From: an uncultured Collinsella sp.
GTDB lineage: Bacteria > Actinomycetota > Coriobacteriia > Coriobacteriales > Coriobacteriaceae
DNA: 7,847 nucleotides
Direction of reading: 5' to 3'
Assembly: GCA_900553705.1 (NCBI GenBank)
Contig: USEK01000066.1
Location: 1-7,847 of the forward strand
The notes below the pieces were generated by a model, which saw nothing but the letters and a program-made list of their open reading frames with translations, was not told the DNA's origin and made no database searches. The translations under genes were made by a program, and so were the position numbers. The first letter of the stretch is position 1; each line of letters begins with the position of its first letter. This document shows positions 6,555-7,847 of this stretch, piece after piece.

Positions 6555-7493
6555 TTATGCCGAGGCCTTGGCCTTGCGGCGCTTGCGGACCGCGTGGACC
6601 ACGATGTCCAGCAGCAACAGCACAATGGCTACGACCACGATGAGCACGGCAAACTCGCGCTTGCCCCAGTGGCGGCCGGCCAGCGACTTTTGCTTGTCGA
6701 CGTCCTTCTTGTTGTACTTGGTGCGCACGCAATGCACCAGCAGGCGATGGTCGTTCACGCCGTAGGGCGTGCAGGTGACGAGCGTCACCTTGTCAGCGCC
6801 GGGCTCGATGGTCAGCGACTCCATCTCTTCGGGCAGCACCACCTCGGAGTCCACCATCTTGTAGGCGAGCGTCTTGTTCATGGTGTGCAGCAGCACCAGG
6901 TCGCCGGGCTCCAGCGAGTGGATGTCGTCGAACATGCTCAGGTTGCGCATACCCGAGTGCGCGGTGAGCACGCAATGCGTCGAGGTGCCGCCCACCGGCA
7001 GGCTCGTGCCCTCCAGGTGGCCGACGCCCGCCATAAGGACTTCCTCGCTCGTGCCGTGGTAGATGGGCATGCTCACGTCGATGGAGGGGATCTCGACCCA
7101 GCTCATCATGGGGTCGCGGTCAAAGATGAGCTGCTGGGCGTAGGGCTCGATCTGGTCGGCGGGAAGCTCGGTGGCCTCGCCGGCAAGCTGCTCGTTAAAG
7201 GAGCGTGCCTGGAGCAGGATGCGCTCGCGCTCCTCGGCAGACAGCGCGTCCACGGTGCTGGACACGGTGCTGATCTGGTTGAACACGCCCGAGGCCTCGA
7301 GCCGGTCCAAGATCCACGGCCAGGTCATAAGGCCCACGCCAATAAGGATGATGACGATGGTGATGAGCCGGTCGGCCCAGCGCGGCAGTCGCTTGCGACG
7401 ACGCTTGGGCTTTGGTTGAGGTTTAGGCTGAGGGCTTGAGCCACCGTTGGCCGCGGCGTTATTGCTCTTCATATGTTTGGCGCCCTGCAGCAT
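6555..7493 (-). CDS. Class C (pilin-polymerising type) sortase
   Basis: Sortases are membrane transpeptidases that cleave a C-terminal sorting signal; class C enzymes usually join pilin subunits. This 312-residue protein has a basic, Pro/Lys-rich N-terminus (residues 21-39), a membrane segment at about 43-60, the barrel domain from about 131, and a second membrane segment at about 281-299 followed by a basic tail (RKRRKAKA), the class C arrangement. Catalytic residues are H179 (LTAHSGM), C241 (TLVTCTPYG) and R250 (NDHRLLV). Also typical are VEIPSIDVSMPIYHGTSEEV and VGHLEGTSLPVGG. The aromatic DPW/DPF/DPY lid motif is not visible; only DPM (127-129) occurs, at the barrel entrance. The ATG at 7491-7493 has AGAGGAG 9 bases upstream and is preferred to the internal ATG at 7470-7472. 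No pilin or LPXTG gene is in the window. Confidence 0.93.
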   Translation of the reverse strand: MLQGAKHMKSNNAAANGGSSPQPKPQPKPKRRRKRLPRWADRLITIVIILIGVGLMTWPWILDRLEASGVFNQISTVSSTVDALSAEERERILLQARSFNEQLAGEATELPADQIEPYAQQLIFDRDPMMSWVEIPSIDVSMPIYHGTSEEVLMAGVGHLEGTSLPVGGTSTHCVLTAHSGMRNLSMFDDIHSLEPGDLVLLHTMNKTLAYKMVDSEVVLPEEMESLTIEPGADKVTLVTCTPYGVNDHRLLVHCVRTKYNKKDVDKQKSLAGRHWGKREFAVLIVVVAIVLLLLDIVVHAVRKRRKAKASA

Positions 7494-7509
7494 CGCCTGT
7501 CACTCCTCT

Positions 7510-7523
7510 ACAACTTAAGTTGT
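7510..7523. promoter_or_regulatory. 14-bp perfect palindrome, putative operator of the sortase gene
   Basis: ACAACTTAAGTTGT is a perfect palindrome lying between the sortase RBS and the putative -10 at 7532-7537. A protein bound here would cover the expected start of transcription. On the minus strand it is preceded by TTTAG, so TTTAGACAACTTAA gives a partly overlapping second half-site. The binding protein is unknown. Confidence 0.5.
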
Positions 7524-7531
7524 CTAAACAA

Positions 7532-7537
7532 ATAATA
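7532..7537 (-). promoter_or_regulatory. Putative -10 of the sortase promoter
   Basis: On the minus strand this reads TATTAT, in the AT-rich gap 39 bases upstream of the sortase ATG. The predicted transcription start near 7525 abuts the palindrome at 7510-7523. No recognisable -35 lies at the right distance, so confidence is limited. Confidence 0.4.
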
Positions 7538-7558
7538 GCCGATTAGCGAGCTTCCACG

Positions 7559-7589
7559 CCGGACAACGCAGCTAGACTGCACCGTCCGG
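7559..7589 (-). terminator. Stem-loop after the right-edge gene, possible terminator
   Basis: CCGGAC (7559-7564) pairs with GTCCGG (7584-7589). After a 3x3 internal loop, GCAG (7568-7571) pairs with CTGC (7577-7580) around the loop CTAGA. It lies 14 bases beyond the stop of the right-edge gene. It lacks a U tract, so a terminator role is inferred from position only. Confidence 0.35.
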
Positions 7590-7602
7590 GCCACGCACCC
7601 AC

Positions 7603-7847
7603 TCAACCAATCAAGCCATATGTTGCTTTCATCGTCTCGAGCAACTGCACCATCGTTGCGCCCGCAACCCCGATCTGTTTCAGATTGACGTCGCCCACCT
7701 CACAATCTTTAACAAACGCAAGCATATCGTCCTTCAGTTCTCCGCGCAGGTCGACACCTTCCGACTCGCCAAGCAGCTGAGCAAGCCTCAGCGCATCGCG
7801 TTTATGCTTTTTTACCTTCCTCGAATCAACGCTCTCCCCCGCTTCCC
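7603..7847 (-). CDS. C-terminal fragment of a gene running off the right edge; possibly AbiEii-like nucleotidyltransferase
   Basis: A minus-strand frame is open from the window edge to TGA at 7603-7605, giving 80 visible residues that end in ETMKATYGLIG. The start lies beyond the window, which is why it has no start codon here. The visible part is helical and charged: SRKVKKHKRDALRLAQLL, then ELKDDMLAFVKDCE and VNLKQIGVAGATMVQLLETM. The KKHKRDALRLAQLL stretch, a D-M-x-x-F segment and a short C-terminal helix resemble, from memory, the tail of AbiEii/AbiGii-type nucleotidyltransferase proteins, but no catalytic motif lies in view, so this is only a suggestion. Codon use is less GC-biased than in the gat genes, and composition looks like real protein. 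A stem-loop follows its stop, and the sortase lies 109 bases further on in the same direction. Confidence 0.6.
   Translation of the reverse strand, partial: EAGESVDSRKVKKHKRDALRLAQLLGESEGVDLRGELKDDMLAFVKDCEVGDVNLKQIGVAGATMVQLLETMKATYGLIG

Noticed and set aside
6495..7439. 314-codon open frame on the plus strand opposite the sortase
   Set aside because: It is antisense to the sortase, and its start lies inside the intergenic inverted repeat. The sequence is His/Val/Gly-rich and motif-free.

Overview
The window reads as chromosomal DNA from a high-GC Gram-positive anaerobe. The gene content (a gatC-gatA-gatB operon, a class C sortase with a basic C-terminal tail, a DUF4143 ATPase) and the GC-rich codon use of the gat and sortase genes suggest a member of the Coriobacteriia, perhaps Collinsella or a relative. 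That placement is an inference; no rRNA or other strong marker is present.

Layout, left to right: (1) 2-970, plus strand, the C-terminal part of an AraC-family regulator whose start lies outside the window. (2) 1035-2399, minus strand, a complete AAA+ ATPase of the AAA_14/DUF4143 type, convergent with the regulator. Directly upstream is a 75-bp palindrome built from two near-identical operator-like units. (3) 2500-2750, an intergenic block rich in inverted repeats: one intrinsic-terminator-like hairpin and a 143-bp element with 41-bp arms (40 of 41 pairs matched) ending 3 bases from the gatB stop. (4) 2750-6251, minus strand, gatC-gatA-gatB, the three subunits of the Asp/Glu-tRNA amidotransferase, joined by two identical TAATG stop/start overlaps, with a plausible promoter -10 at 6287-6292. 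GatB carries an in-frame insertion of about 65-70 residues. (5) 6300-6555, an intergenic block with two more inverted repeats (20-bp and 10-bp arms). (6) 6555-7493, minus strand, a class C sortase with catalytic His, Cys and Arg intact and no pilin gene in view; a 14-bp perfect palindrome lies between its putative -10 and its RBS. (7) 7603-7847, minus strand, the C-terminal 80 residues of a gene running off the right edge, weakly reminiscent of AbiEii-like nucleotidyltransferases.

Functionally, gatCAB is a housekeeping unit needed where Gln-tRNA and/or Asn-tRNA are made by transamidation. The regulator, ATPase, sortase and edge gene are accessory and have no visible pathway link to each other. 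I do not see a convincing new multi-gene system. The most unusual content is non-coding: the double operator before the ATPase, the 143-bp palindromic element after gatB, and the paired hairpins after the sortase. Several very long reading frames opposite gatB, gatA and the sortase are shadows produced by GC-rich codon bias.
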